Of a stretch of 54,171 bases of DNA, positions 54,022 through 54,171 are shown piece by piece. The notes beneath the pieces are model-generated. The model saw nothing but the letters and a program-made list of their open reading frames with translations. It was not told the DNA's origin and ran no database searches. Position numbers and translations under genes: made by a program. Every line of letters starts with the position of its first letter. Within the stretch, counting starts at the first letter, position 1. The DNA is from Acidobacteriota bacterium. GTDB lineage: Bacteria > Acidobacteriota > Vicinamibacteria > Vicinamibacterales > SCN-69-37. The stretch spans positions 1 to 54,171 of the forward strand of contig CANIII010000011.1 of NCBI GenBank assembly GCA_947467605.1, read 5' to 3'.

Positions 54022-54171
54022 GACGATTGCCTCACGAGATCTCTAAAGGAATGGAGGTACAGCACAGACAGCGCCATGCCGGCGACCAGCCACCCCCACG
54101 GTGGAGCCGTGCGCATCGCGTTGAGGGCCAGCGTTGTCGACACGGCGGCGTCAGCGATCGGATGGGTCGGC
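54018..54171 (-). CDS. C-terminal end of a membrane protein (cut by window edge)
   Basis: About 50 codons read in from the window edge to TGA at 54020-54018. The visible end has THPIADAAVSTTLALNAMRT, a hydrophobic helix (PWGWLVAGMALSVLYLHSF) and a short polar tail. The stop overlaps the CYTH-like gene start as ATGA, so it is the upstream operon member. Family unknown. Confidence 0.65.
   Translation of the reverse strand, partial: PTHPIADAAVSTTLALNAMRTAPPWGWLVAGMALSVLYLHSFRDLVRQSS

Overview
The window looks like a chromosomal segment of an uncultured or soil-type member of the Acidobacteriota, most likely class Vicinamibacteria. This is inferred from gene content, not from a 16S gene, which is absent. 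Pointers are an ADOP-type orphan MacB/FtsX permease, a carboxypeptidase-regulatory-domain TonB receptor, an ECF sigma factor of the type paired with Ser/Thr kinases, a reaction-centre-type diheme cytochrome c, DUF5777 beta-barrels, CHAT-domain remnants, high GC and compact gene packing. No prophage, transposase, rRNA, tRNA or CRISPR array was seen. Most genes are housekeeping or accessory metabolism.

Layout. 0-5 kb: a cut-off Ser/Thr kinase divergent from an ECF sigma factor, a small lipoprotein, a methyltransferase, a large G/C-skewed inverted repeat and a TonB-dependent receptor. 5-16.5 kb: membrane protein, shortened ADOP permease, tag and an M28 peptidase, a double-cyclophilin, then a run on the minus strand (HELQH-bearing secreted protein, dinB, MBL-fold hydrolase), and a beta-propeller protein. 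16.5-18.7 kb: an operon of two DUF5777 barrels flanking a CHRD lipoprotein. 18.8-25.4 kb: a fatty-acid desaturase, then a CoA ligase followed by a three-subunit molybdenum hydroxylase whose FAD subunit carries the extra four-cysteine loop known from 4-hydroxybenzoyl-CoA reductase. 25.5-29.4 kb (minus): TIM-barrel isomerase, diheme cytochrome c, PQQ dehydrogenase and a cytochrome c fused to a ComEA-like helix-hairpin-helix, an apparent periplasmic oxidation module. 29.6-33.4 kb: small membrane proteins, dodecin and a patch of broken genes (aldo/keto reductase, DUF3828-like, MOSC). 33.5-44.3 kb: front-end-type desaturase, type IIA topoisomerase A subunit, truncated sulfatase, cytochrome c, proline dehydrogenase, glycosyltransferases and fumC. 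44.3-54.2 kb: esterase, methyltransferases, a CHAT/Fn3-like junction of two truncated genes, YfiT-like and YajQ proteins, an unusual SDR, small membrane proteins, a DUF4010 membrane protein and a CYTH-like protein.

The most striking window-wide signal is regulatory. More than a dozen genes on both strands have a TANNNT hexamer ending 5-8 bases before the start codon, most often exactly 6, with no Shine-Dalgarno sequence. That geometry puts the transcription start on the start codon, so these genes are predicted to be leaderless. Several are arranged as very compact divergent pairs (18-47 bp between start codons), at two of which the opposing -10 elements overlap. By contrast, genes internal to operons usually have a visible Shine-Dalgarno sequence or ATGA coupling.

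A second theme is gene breakage. Seven genes are truncated or internally shortened, and two pairs of truncated genes meet head to head at one point. This may be genome decay and inversion, or it may be chimeric assembly, and read mapping would decide. A third theme is palindromic DNA: a family with an invariant CTTCAG centre and compensating arms, and a 200-bp hairpin-like element between convergent genes.
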